Source of the DNA: Proteobacteria bacterium UBA2996
GTDB taxonomy: Bacteria; Pseudomonadota; Gammaproteobacteria; Arenicellales; UBA868
Direction of reading: 5' to 3'
DNA length: 19,097 nt
NCBI GenBank assembly: GCA_002346525.1
Contig: DDZY01000227.1
Span: 15,009-34,105 of the forward strand
Shown: one piece after another, positions 1 through 6,574 of the stretch
How positions within the stretch are numbered: position 1 is the first letter of the stretch
Layout of the letters: every line of letters begins with the position of its first letter
Notes under the pieces: model-generated
Databases searched by the model: none
Seen by the model: only the letters and a program-made list of their open reading frames with translations
What the model was told of the DNA's origin: nothing
Made by a program: the position numbers and the translations under genes

Positions 1-224
1 GCCTGATCAACGCCTGCACCAAAGGCATAGCCGTAACCCGGAAATGCATTGATCAGAACCTCAACCTGGTCAGCCATATGGGAGCGCGTCCAGAACCGGT
101 CCACCTCCTGTAGGGCGATCACATCTGCACCCTCAATCGCATGAATGACTCGGCTTAGATCGACCTTGCCATCATGGCCTTGGCCGAACTGGATGTTGTA
201 GGTCACTATGCGGGTCATGCTCAT
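1..224 (-). CDS. Endonuclease/exonuclease/phosphatase (EEP) family protein, N-terminal part, cut by window edge
   Basis: The minus-strand frame from an ATG at 224 (or a second in-frame ATG at 218) stays open to base 1 and gives about 74 residues. It begins MSMTRIVTYNIQFG, then has a conserved ALQEVDRFW segment near residues 37-45 and a GYGYAFG stretch near the cut. The Asn in TYNIQ and the Glu in LQEVD match the first two metal and active-site motifs of the EEP fold (exonuclease III, DNase I and sphingomyelinase-like phosphatases). This subfamily is usually a soluble phosphodiesterase or phosphatase of unknown substrate. No clear ribosome binding site precedes either ATG, so the start is uncertain by two codons. 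The C-terminal catalytic Asp/His motifs lie outside the window, so substrate class cannot be judged. The next gene upstream, the permease, is 424 bases away. Confidence 0.8.
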   Translation of the reverse strand, partial: MSMTRIVTYNIQFGQGHDGKVDLSRVIHAIEGADVIALQEVDRFWTRSHMADQVEVLINAFPGYGYAFGAGVDQ

Positions 225-648
225 GTGTCGGGTCACAAGCATCGATAGTTTAGGAAAATTGTTATGCAGAACGCCTTTACGTTGAAATGTAGTGGTTTTT
301 GTAATAACTGTGCCATTAATATTCGCTTAGAAAACCAAACCGGCTTATGAAACATTATGTTGCTGTACACACCTTTATTGACGATGAACGAAAAGCGCAG
401 TTTTTGAGGCAGCCCCACATGTGGGAACGGATGACGTATTGATGAAATCCGAAAATGCAAACGCGATGCAGAGTTGGATATCAAAAGACGGGGGACGACA
501 TCCTCCAAATACTAGGAGGGGGGTTATGAGAAATCCTTTCAGACTGTCTGCTATGAGCTACCCGTCTTCACATCAAGAGACACGGGAGAATTAGATGTTG
601 CGGAGATTGCGAAAAACTCAGGTAATTCGTCAAAACAGGGAAGGAACT
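225..648. other. Long spacer between EEP gene and permease gene
   Basis: This 424-base stretch is A+T-rich and holds no convincing long gene. A 91-codon minus-strand open frame across 233-508 has no recognisable domain and an implausible composition. Three smaller items stand out: a perfect 12-base palindrome at 414-425, a pair of alternative hairpins around 490-519, and a 22-codon plus-strand micro-ORF at 526-594 behind a strong Shine-Dalgarno sequence. No transposase fragment, tRNA or U-tract terminator was seen. Confidence 0.6.
526..594 (+). CDS. Possible 22-residue micro-ORF with strong Shine-Dalgarno sequence
   Basis: AGGAGG at 514-519 is followed by six bases and an ATG at 526. The frame runs 22 codons (starting MRNPFRLSAM) to a TAG at 592-594. 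The Shine-Dalgarno sequence and its spacing are close to ideal, which is the only positive evidence. The peptide is hydrophilic, has no signal or membrane segment, and was not recognised. The Shine-Dalgarno lies in a small hairpin (502-506 with 515-519), so translation could be gated. It points towards the end of the convergent permease gene. It may be a leader peptide, the head of a lost gene, or chance. Confidence 0.25.
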   Translation: MRNPFRLSAMSYPSSHQETREN

Positions 649-1566
649 TCACAGCTTCGACTGAGTCCTCAGTCGTGCAATCCACTGCAGCAACATCACC
701 GCGGCAACCGTGACACTCGCCCCTATTACCTGCTGTGTGGATAGCCACTGCCCCAGCACAACGATTCCAACAATCATAGCCCATACCGGCGCAGTGTTAT
801 CGATAATGGCTGTCTGCAGGGACCCAACTAGATCAACCGCCTTGAACAAAAACAGTGTGGCTATAACGTATAGGGCGGAACTGCCACACAAAGCCAGCCA
901 TCCCGGGAAGGACGCCGGCCAAGTTAGCTCGGCGATAAATAAGGACACAAAGCCTATAACAGCTGTTGTGCTCAACAGCAGGTAGAGCATCATGATTTTG
1001 GCTGGCTGTTTCTCCAGAATCCTTTCGCTAAGCAGCAATATAGCCGCCATGCATACTCCACTAATTAGAGCAAGCGCGATACCGTTTTTACCAACCCAGC
1101 CTACCAACAGCGTATCTGATCCGGTCAAGGCGATGATCAAGCCTATAAAGGCCAGTGCCATGACACCCAGACCAAAGTAAGAAAGATGATTTCGGCCCGT
1201 ACACCAAGTCCACAGCGCGATCATTATTGGATAAGTATAGAAAACGAGTATTGCCAGAGCGGCCGGAATAAAAAGCACTGACGCCAACAGCAGATACATC
1301 TCGGCACACAGCAGCACGCCGAGAATAAGGCAGCGATAAAGTTCGTTTCGTTTGATGGAAATCTGAGAACCGGACAACCATACCGCCAGCAGCAGGCAAA
1401 CTAAAAGAAAAGTAGCTCGGACCAAATTGAGCGCATGCAGGTTTGCGCCAAAGTCATAAGCCAACTTTGACAGTACAACATTGGACGAAAACGCAACGGC
1501 TGATATTAAGGCAGCGGCACTGCCTAACCAGAACCGGTAGCGGGTTGATACTGTATTACGCATCAT
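649..1566 (-). CDS. EamA/DMT-superfamily permease
   Basis: The 305-residue protein is hydrophobic throughout, with about ten predicted membrane helices in two EamA halves (about residues 12-145 and 160-295). This is the normal size and layout of drug/metabolite-superfamily exporters such as RhaT- or YdcZ-like carriers. The first helix region (LISAVAFSSNVVLSKLAYDF) is typical of the family. It is an inner-membrane secondary transporter, probably exporting a metabolite or amino-acid-like compound; the substrate cannot be inferred. AAAGG lies three bases before the first ATG (1566) and six before the second (1563), so the second Met is equally plausible. It is separated from the broken ATC-hydrolase-like gene upstream by 116 bases that include a perfect 5-base-pair hairpin at 1640-1654 without a U-tract. 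No damage is seen in the frame. Confidence 0.88.
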   Translation of the reverse strand: MMRNTVSTRYRFWLGSAAALISAVAFSSNVVLSKLAYDFGANLHALNLVRATFLLVCLLLAVWLSGSQISIKRNELYRCLILGVLLCAEMYLLLASVLFIPAALAILVFYTYPIMIALWTWCTGRNHLSYFGLGVMALAFIGLIIALTGSDTLLVGWVGKNGIALALISGVCMAAILLLSERILEKQPAKIMMLYLLLSTTAVIGFVSLFIAELTWPASFPGWLALCGSSALYVIATLFLFKAVDLVGSLQTAIIDNTAPVWAMIVGIVVLGQWLSTQQVIGASVTVAAVMLLQWIARLRTQSKL

Positions 1567-1682
1567 GCACCTTTAAGAACAATGGCTATTGCGGGGTAAA
1601 GGGTAGAGTGACGTGTCAGGATGGGATCTGAACGCATCTGCGGACAAAATCCGCCCTGTGGCGCTTTAAATAAGGGGTAATC

Positions 1683-2164
1683 TTATTTGATCCGTTCGGT
1701 GATCTTGAGTGAACAGCAGCCCTCCTCTCCAGGCTGCCAGGTTTGGATCTCTGACTCAAAACCTGCTTCATCCATAGTCCCAATATCCATCGTGGACGCA
1801 CAATGCAACAATAGACTCAACTCTTGCTCGGTGACATCTGCGCTTTGCCACGCTTCTTTTAGAGGACACTTTCGCATCTTGAGCTCAAGAGCTTTGTCAT
1901 CACGCCGAACTTCCTCTGGGTGAAACATTACACCGCCGTCGGGCACATAGGCGAAAGCATCACATAAACCTCGAAAATTCCGGGTGCAAAACTTTTAAGC
2001 AATTTGCCAAACGCTCTCCCACGTCTCTCAAGTGCTGTACGCAGAATGTCTATCGCTTCTCGCTCGCCACGCCGATGGCGAATCCCACGGAAAATATCAA
2101 GATAAATGAGTGCACGTTCTTTATTAGCATCATGAAGTGCATGTTGTAGACGATGGGTATTCAT
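1683..2164 (-). pseudogene. L-2-amino-thiazoline-4-carboxylate hydrolase (ATC hydrolase)-family protein, broken by a -1 frameshift
   Basis: Two minus-strand frames join into one protein. The first (ATG 2164) reads MNTHRLQHALHDANKERALI and on to SFAPGIFE, then runs into an early stop at 1931. The other frame continues at once as GLCDAFAYVPDGGVMF, then CPLKEAW, and ends at 1683 after TWQPGEEGCCSLKI. The CPLKEAW and GEEGCC motifs and the overall layout fit the ATC-hydrolase-like family (PF14196), known for ring opening of ATC on the way to L-cysteine, although most members are uncharacterised. The junction is at about 1969-1971, where the minus strand reads GAGGTTT; one extra G would restore a protein of about 160 residues. 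It may be a genuine recent inactivation, since no other damage is seen, or a base missed in sequencing. Family assignment is from remembered motifs. Confidence 0.7.
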
Positions 2165-2305
2165 GTCGCATTATCAGTTTTTTAGGTTGAGTTCTTGCAA
2201 CGTAGGCTCATGACTATCAGCATTTGCACTTCCAATCTCGAGGTACCGGCGCTCTCCAGATTGGCTCCATAGAAGTCCACCGGCTTGCGCTTGCTCACTC
2301 CCACC

Positions 2306-2488
2306 TTACGCTTTCTTCTTTTTGTTTTCTTCTTTTTTAAAAAAGGGAATAAAAAACACGAGACATCCCGCCAAAAAGAAACAACTGCCAAACATAGACC
2401 AAAAACTCCCGATACTCGCGATACAAAATCCTACTGCCGAAACAGTAAAAAGAATCCATCCGACGAAATTAATGGCTTGATTTCTCAT
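2306..2488 (-). CDS. Small two-helix membrane protein
   Basis: The 60-residue product starts MRNQAINFVGWILF and has two hydrophobic segments (about residues 8-26 and 31-50), followed by a strongly basic tail, FKKEENKKKKA. The layout suggests a small inner-membrane protein with its Lys-rich C-terminus in the cytoplasm (positive-inside rule). It resembles short uncharacterised proteins that are sometimes auto-labelled as cytochrome oxidase subunit-like, but no functional motif is present. The ribosome binding site is weak (GAGTGAGAT before the ATG). An overlapping 69-codon frame on the same strand (2182-2391) has a poly-Lys/Arg composition and is judged a shadow. The gene stands alone, with 141 and 157 bases of spacer on its sides. 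Confidence 0.55.
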   Translation of the reverse strand: MRNQAINFVGWILFTVSAVGFCIASIGSFWSMFGSCFFLAGCLVFFIPFFKKEENKKKKA

Positions 2489-2645
2489 TTATCTCACTCT
2501 AAGAAATTATATTGTTCCGACGCTGTGGGGAAGCTATAGGAGGCGTTAAGCAGCAACTAGGAAGGCCCTCTTTGTGGTTACCCACCCCTTTAAATCGAAT
2601 CCAACGATCCCATGCGTTGACTGCCGGGAACGATCTCAACACTGG

Positions 2646-3074
2646 CTAATCAGTGGAGAACCCCGCATCTTCCGGAACCTCGTCTTCGGGCCAGCTGTGT
2701 TGCCACATGTGATGCTCGTAGACTTTTTCTCCGCGAAGATAAAACAGCTCTGCCCCACGTTCAAGAATTTTCTTAGCAGTCTCGGGATGGGTGTAACGAC
2801 TCTCCCAGGTACCAGCGATGCAGTTACCATGATGGCCGCGATAGGTCTTGGTGATCGATAGGTCCCGCGCATACTCAAACCAACGAGCCGGCCAGTTCCG
2901 CAGGCGTTCACCGCTATGTGATTGCCCCTGACCGTAATAGACTATGGCGTCTTCGGTGTAACCTGCCGCCGCCCTAGCGCCATCCCGAGCCTGCCAAATC
3001 TTCTCGATTTCGCGGATGAATGCTATCGGATCAACCGACAGGATAAGTTCTTTGTCGTCATCGCGACGTTTCAT
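2646..3074 (-). CDS. NTF2-like / SnoaL-like fold protein
   Basis: The 142-residue protein has a pattern typical of the nuclear-transport-factor-2-like superfamily: an N-terminal helix with IAFIREIEKIWQARDG, then YTEDAIVYYGQG, a paired-helix segment GERLRNWPARWFEYARD, and beta strands TYRGHHGNCIAGTWESRYTHP and ELFYLRGEKVYEHHMW. Length fits a single-domain family member. These folds serve as small enzymes (isomerases, hydratases) or binding proteins; several polar residues (His and Glu in the last strands) could line a pocket, but no specific activity can be named. No strong ribosome binding site precedes the ATG at 3074. A short inverted repeat, CACTG-6-CAGTG (2640-2655), overlaps the stop codon. 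The lipoprotein gene lies upstream, 33 bases away. Confidence 0.75.
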   Translation of the reverse strand: MKRRDDDKELILSVDPIAFIREIEKIWQARDGARAAAGYTEDAIVYYGQGQSHSGERLRNWPARWFEYARDLSITKTYRGHHGNCIAGTWESRYTHPETAKKILERGAELFYLRGEKVYEHHMWQHSWPEDEVPEDAGFSTD

Positions 3075-3107
3075 ACCGGTATCTTACTCATGTTGACGAG
3101 TGGGCAA

Positions 3108-3377
3108 CTAATCGCTGCAGGAGATGGTCATCCCGAGTTCTTCGACATCGAACTTTCCGTACCGATCCCTGACATAACCTTTTGAAGTCAGGCAGGCTGT
3201 CCAGGCACCGCAGTTGACCGTTGGCGCTCCGTCAGCGGTTCCCATCAGTGCGCTATAGCACTCCGTTCGCGCGGTCGCGAAATCCTGAACAGTGCCTGGG
3301 CCGTCGTATCTGAGTGACGAGCACCCCACCAAAAAGAGTGACAAGACTGCGGGCAGCCAAACTTTCAGATTAAACAT
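3108..3377 (-). CDS. Small Cys-rich lipoprotein
   Basis: Starting at the ATG at 3377, the product is 89 residues. It begins MFNLKVWLPAVLSLFLVGCSS, a classic type II signal peptide with lipobox LVGC and lipidation at Cys19, so the protein should be anchored in the inner or outer membrane facing the periplasm. The frame is open 13 codons further upstream (to 3416), but the internal start is preferred because AAGGAAG sits five bases before it and the signal peptide begins there. The mature part has four more cysteines (in ECYSAL, VNCGAW, TACLTS and ISCSD), suggesting two disulfides in the periplasm. No family was recognised. The end of the rhodanese gene is 42 bases upstream. Confidence 0.75.
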   Translation of the reverse strand: MFNLKVWLPAVLSLFLVGCSSLRYDGPGTVQDFATARTECYSALMGTADGAPTVNCGAWTACLTSKGYVRDRYGKFDVEELGMTISCSD

Positions 3378-3419
3378 GGTCTTCCTTGTAAAGCGATCGG
3401 CTTGAGATTCTGACATGGG

Positions 3420-3740
3420 TCAGGAATGATCGACCGGCAGCGCCTGCTGCTGCCATGCCTCAAAACCCCCGGCGATGTGGCTCACCCGGGAAAAGCCCTG
3501 ATCTACGAAGAACGACGCTGCAGAATGGCTGGAGATGCCGTGGTAGCAATAGATGACCAGTGCGGCATCCTTTGCCGTAGTTTCTAGGAATGGTCCGAGA
3601 GATGCCTGATCCAACTGAATCGCGCCCGTGATATGTGCGCTGGAAAACGAGTTATCGTCCCGAATATCGATCACGCAGGCGTCTTCTGCCTGTATCAGCT
3701 CCTGTGCTTCAGCCGGTGATAACTCTGCGTATCCGCTCAT
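3420..3740 (-). CDS. glpE: GlpE-type single-domain rhodanese (thiosulfate sulfurtransferase)
   Basis: The 106-residue protein is one rhodanese domain, the same length as E. coli GlpE. It contains VIDIRDDNSF (residues 23-32), the active-site loop CYHGISS with catalytic Cys65, and IAGGFEAWQ near the C-terminus, all close to GlpE (CYHGNSS and GGFEAWQ). Known GlpE transfers sulfane sulfur from thiosulfate to cyanide or thioredoxin in the cytoplasm; the physiological acceptor is unsettled. AGAG precedes the ATG at a reasonable distance. The gene is not near glycerol genes here, so the symbol rests on similarity alone. It follows the cupin gene after a 126-base spacer and may still belong to the same transcript. 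Confidence 0.85.
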   Translation of the reverse strand: MSGYAELSPAEAQELIQAEDACVIDIRDDNSFSSAHITGAIQLDQASLGPFLETTAKDAALVIYCYHGISSHSAASFFVDQGFSRVSHIAGGFEAWQQQALPVDHS

Positions 3741-3866
3741 TATTTGCTCTCACGCTCTGCCGCCCGGCAAGCCCGAACGGCCACGGACATTATCTTCAAA
3801 ATCGGCCGAGGTCGCCCAGTCGAGGAATCTGCCCGCGACACGGCACCGGATACATCAGGTAAGACC

Positions 3867-4250
3867 CTAGATCCAGACATCGTTCTGTGCCGTGAAGGCT
3901 CCCCCGCTCTCACCGGTATTGACCACACCCTTAGGCTCAATAATCATGACCTGGCACTCGTGCTCCGCATACGGCCTGTGCGGCTCTCCACGCCTGACAA
4001 CGATCATCTCACCGGCCTTCAGCTCAACCACGCGATCGGTGAATTCGATAGACATGGCGCCTTCGATGACCAGAAACGTTTCATCGGTGTCACTGTGCTC
4101 ATGCCAGACAAACTCGCCTTGCAGCCGAACGAGTTTGAACTGGTAGTCGTTCATCTGAGCGATCACCCTGGGGGCCCAGTGGTCCGAAAAAAGATCGAAC
4201 TTGGATTTGAGGTTAACTGCGTGACTCATGGGCTCTTGCGGACCGGTCAT
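3867..4250 (-). CDS. Small single-domain cupin protein
   Basis: The 127-residue protein is one cupin barrel. Motif 1 contains WHEHSDTDETFLVIEG, with metal-ligand candidates His50, His52 and Glu57; motif 2 contains GEPHRPYAEHEC with His91. The family also has the conserved MNDYQFKLVRLQGEF start and a VVNTGESGGAFTAQNDVWI end, which places it in a widespread group of small uncharacterised cupins often annotated as mannose-6-phosphate isomerase-like. Function is unknown; all four usual metal ligands are present, so it may be enzymatic or a metabolite sensor. Two starts are possible: Met1 (4250, AAAGGAG ten bases upstream) or Met8 (4229), where sequence resemblance to the family begins. It follows the MttB-family gene after 31 bases and is probably co-transcribed. 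Confidence 0.85.
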   Translation of the reverse strand: MTGPQEPMSHAVNLKSKFDLFSDHWAPRVIAQMNDYQFKLVRLQGEFVWHEHSDTDETFLVIEGAMSIEFTDRVVELKAGEMIVVRRGEPHRPYAEHECQVMIIEPKGVVNTGESGGAFTAQNDVWI

Positions 4251-4281
4251 GTCAGGTGGGCTCCTTTGTTATCGTTATCGC

Positions 4282-5802
4282 TCAGTACCACGCATCCGGC
4301 AGTTGCGCCTTTCTTGTGCTAACGAAGGACTCGAGTTCTTCTTTTAACGAAGGATCAATCGCCGGGGGCTCATAATCTTTAAGCATCTGCTGCCAGCGCT
4401 GGGTTGCCCGCGCGCGCATGTCTTGGGCGCCGCCCTCTTCCCAGCTCTCGACATTTTCACTGTCACTGAGCCGGGGTTCATAGAAAGCGTGCTGGTAGTG
4501 ACGCATGGTGTGCGCCGAACCCAGGAAATGTCCGCCTGGGCCCACTTCGCCGTAAGCGTCTTTGGCAAAAGCCTCGTCAGAAACATCGAGGCCCTTGTCG
4601 AGGACCTTCTGGTATGCCCCAAGCCGGTCTGCATCCATCACGAGTTTTTCAAAGCCGGTACACAGCCCCCCTTCAAGCCAACCTGCGGCGTGCAGCACAA
4701 AATGCGCGCCAGCCAGCATCGTCGAATGCATTGAATCAGCGGATTCATAGGCAGCCTGAGCATCTTCTATTTTGGAAGCCGTCAATGACCCGCCACATCG
4801 TAGCGGCAGGCCCAACCGACGGGCCAACTGCCCGATCGCATAATTCGACATCACCGGCTCAGGCATGCCGAAAGTCGGCGCACCGGATTTCAGCGACATC
4901 GACGACAGAAAGTTGCCCAAAACAAACGGTGCCCCTTTGCGGACCAGTTGCGCGTATGCACAGACCATCATGGCCTCCGCCACCGCCTGCGCGACGCTCG
5001 CCGCCGTTGAGACCGGCCCCATCGCGCCCGAAAGAATGAACGGCACCACGACGATCCCCTGGCCGCGGCCGCAGTAGACGCGTACCGCCTCGGTGACCAC
5101 CTTGTCCACCAGCAAAGGGGAGTTGGTATTGACGTTACCCATGATCACGCAGTGTTGATCCAGGGTCTCACGGCCGAAGACAATCTCGGCCATATCAACG
5201 CTGTCCTGCGCCCGGCTCATCTCCGTGATGGCACCAAGGTGGGGCTTGTCAGACAGGGTCATGTGCGCCAACAGCATATCGAGATGACGCTTGCTGACCG
5301 GCACATCACAGGGCTCGCAGGTCACAAAGCCTCCGTGATGCAGCGCCGGCGACATATAGGTCAGTCTGACGAGATCCTGAAACGATGCGATGTCGCCGTA
5401 ACGTCGACCCTTCTCAAGATCCCGCACAAAAGGGGCGCCGTAGATGGGCGCAAACACCTGGTGCTGCCCGCCGATCGTGACGGAGCGCTTGGAATTCCGG
5501 GCGAGTTGTCTGAAACTGCTTGGGGCGTCGCGGCAGATCTCGCGGATCCAGTCAGCCGGCGCGCAGACCACGTCTTCCTCGACCCGGACCTCGGGTTGTG
5601 CCCGCCACAGCGCCAGGGCTTCGGGATCATCACGGAATGCGATACCCACATCCTGGATGATCCAGTCCACCTGTCCTTCCAGGCGCGAGATCGCATCGTT
5701 ATCGAGCGGATCAAAAAACGGCAGCCGGCGCTCAATCTGCGACTCAATATGGGCGGTGGCCTGCTGCGAACGGTCACGGGCAGTTCTGTTTCGACGGGCC
5801 AT
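4282..5802 (-). CDS. MttB-family (trimethylamine methyltransferase superfamily) methyltransferase, non-pyrrolysine
   Basis: The 506-residue protein is close to the length of archaeal MttB and has the family's C-terminal signature: ECGGSLTASK-like segment near residue 340, GPGGHFLGSAHTMRHY, then AFYEP and SD. The frame contains no in-frame amber codon, so it belongs to the large pyrrolysine-free branch. Characterised members of that branch (such as MtgB of Desulfitobacterium) move a methyl group from glycine betaine or similar quaternary amines to a corrinoid protein, leaving dimethylglycine. AGAGGA lies eight bases before the ATG. A 6-base-pair dyad (5823-5846) lies just upstream in the leader. 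The cognate corrinoid protein and the methyl-corrinoid:folate methyltransferase are not in the window. The dimethylglycine dehydrogenase-like gene in the same direction supports a quaternary-amine substrate; the exact substrate is inference. Confidence 0.88.
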   Translation of the reverse strand: MARRNRTARDRSQQATAHIESQIERRLPFFDPLDNDAISRLEGQVDWIIQDVGIAFRDDPEALALWRAQPEVRVEEDVVCAPADWIREICRDAPSSFRQLARNSKRSVTIGGQHQVFAPIYGAPFVRDLEKGRRYGDIASFQDLVRLTYMSPALHHGGFVTCEPCDVPVSKRHLDMLLAHMTLSDKPHLGAITEMSRAQDSVDMAEIVFGRETLDQHCVIMGNVNTNSPLLVDKVVTEAVRVYCGRGQGIVVVPFILSGAMGPVSTAASVAQAVAEAMMVCAYAQLVRKGAPFVLGNFLSSMSLKSGAPTFGMPEPVMSNYAIGQLARRLGLPLRCGGSLTASKIEDAQAAYESADSMHSTMLAGAHFVLHAAGWLEGGLCTGFEKLVMDADRLGAYQKVLDKGLDVSDEAFAKDAYGEVGPGGHFLGSAHTMRHYQHAFYEPRLSDSENVESWEEGGAQDMRARATQRWQQMLKDYEPPAIDPSLKEELESFVSTRKAQLPDAWY

Positions 5803-5822
5803 GCTGTTTTCCTCTGGGCGTT

Positions 5823-5846
5823 GGCCCGCGACTGATCAACCGGGCC
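5823..5846 (-). promoter_or_regulatory. Dyad/hairpin in the leader of the MttB-family gene
   Basis: GGCCCG (5823-5828) and CGGGCC (5841-5846) are perfect inverted repeats with a 12-base loop that contains the palindrome TGATCA. On the minus strand the dyad ends seven bases before the Shine-Dalgarno sequence (5810-5815) of the MttB-family gene. It could be an operator or an RNA hairpin; there is no U-tract, so a terminator is unlikely. Confidence 0.35.
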
Positions 5847-5976
5847 GAGACCAACAATCCGCGTAATCTTCCAAGGACGCGCCGCCCGAGTTTATCCTGA
5901 TGCGACACGGCCGAGTATTGTGCCGGGTGGAACGCATGGAAGCGTCTGCGATCTGCGGCGCTAAAGGTGTTGTAAC

Positions 5977-6573
5977 TCAGCGCGGGATGAGGGCGTTCAG
6001 CAGATCCTGCGCAAAGTCCTCGACGGGCGGCGTGGCGAGACCCACCACCTTGGCACGGTCATCGATACGACGTAACTCGAGCGCGGCGTCACAGGCCGAC
6101 AGTTTTGCAAACGCCTCGACTTCCGTCGATTTCATGGGCCCGCCCTGCTTGCAAAGGCTGATCCTGGAACCTTCCGACAGGTCATCCCAGTAACCGGTTT
6201 CCGTTGCGCACAGGTACCGCTTGGCGGGTACATGCAGGCGCACCGGTTCTGTCACCTCTGGCACAAACGCCTGCGAAAGCCAATTGGCGCCGACAATCTC
6301 GTGCCTCAGATCGCGGTCCTGGTTCCGCTCATCCTGCGCGGCATCCGCCATCAAAAAGTGGCCGATATCGTGCAACAAGGCGGCGGCAACCGCCACGCTG
6401 GTCCCCTGCTCCGAGCGGGCCAGTAAAGCGCTTTGCACCGCATGCTGCAGCTGGCTGATCTCCTCGTCGTAACACCAGTCAACACCACGCTCCACGAGGA
6501 CTGCGAGCAAGCCCTCCACGAACCCCCCGTCATCCGCACAGTCTGACCTTCTCGGGACTGATGTCTTGGCCAT
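5977..6573 (-). CDS. PhnZ/TmpB-like HD-domain mixed-valent diiron oxygenase
   Basis: The 198-residue protein has an HD domain of the PhnZ type. His44, the pair His68-Asp69 (LLHDIGH), His91 (RHE), His114 (LHVPAKRYLCA) and Asp171 or Asp172 are spaced like the diiron ligands of PhnZ (H34, H58-D59, H80, H104, D161). The LHVPAKRYLC, YWDDLS and QGGPM segments are also hallmarks of the phosphonate-degradation HD family. Known members oxidatively cleave the C-P bond of alpha-hydroxyphosphonates: PhnZ gives glycine plus phosphate and TmpB gives glycine betaine plus phosphate. By my alignment the substrate-contact Tyr of PhnZ (Tyr24) is Cys34 here, with Tyr35 next to it, while the Glu (Glu27) is kept as Glu37; specificity may therefore differ. 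The start is one base after the stop of the phosphodiesterase gene and lacks a clear ribosome site, so translation is probably coupled. Specific substrate unproven. Confidence 0.82.
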   Translation of the reverse strand: MAKTSVPRRSDCADDGGFVEGLLAVLVERGVDWCYDEEISQLQHAVQSALLARSEQGTSVAVAAALLHDIGHFLMADAAQDERNQDRDLRHEIVGANWLSQAFVPEVTEPVRLHVPAKRYLCATETGYWDDLSEGSRISLCKQGGPMKSTEVEAFAKLSACDAALELRRIDDRAKVVGLATPPVEDFAQDLLNALIPR

Positions 6574-6574
6574 C

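Noticed and set aside
233..508. 91-codon minus-strand open frame in the left spacer
   Set aside because: No recognisable motif, no ribosome site and an implausible composition; it overlaps the palindrome and hairpin elements of the spacer.
1640..1654. Rho-independent terminator after the ATC-hydrolase-like gene
   Set aside because: GCGGA/TCCGC form a perfect stem, but it has only five pairs and no U-tract follows on either strand.
2182..2391. 69-codon minus-strand frame with poly-Lys/Arg content
   Set aside because: It is the out-of-frame reading of the Lys-rich tail of the small membrane protein and continues into the spacer without any family signal.
3744..4322. 192-codon plus-strand frame over the cupin gene
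   Set aside because: The cupin on the minus strand has all metal ligands, while this frame has no recognisable feature.
4282..5802. Pyrrolysine-containing trimethylamine methyltransferase (true MttB)
   Set aside because: The frame has no internal TAG and no pyl genes are present, so it is a non-pyrrolysine homologue and trimethylamine is not the expected substrate.
5152..5835. 227-codon plus-strand frame antisense to the MttB-family gene
   Set aside because: Shadow frame; the MttB-family protein on the other strand is complete and conserved.
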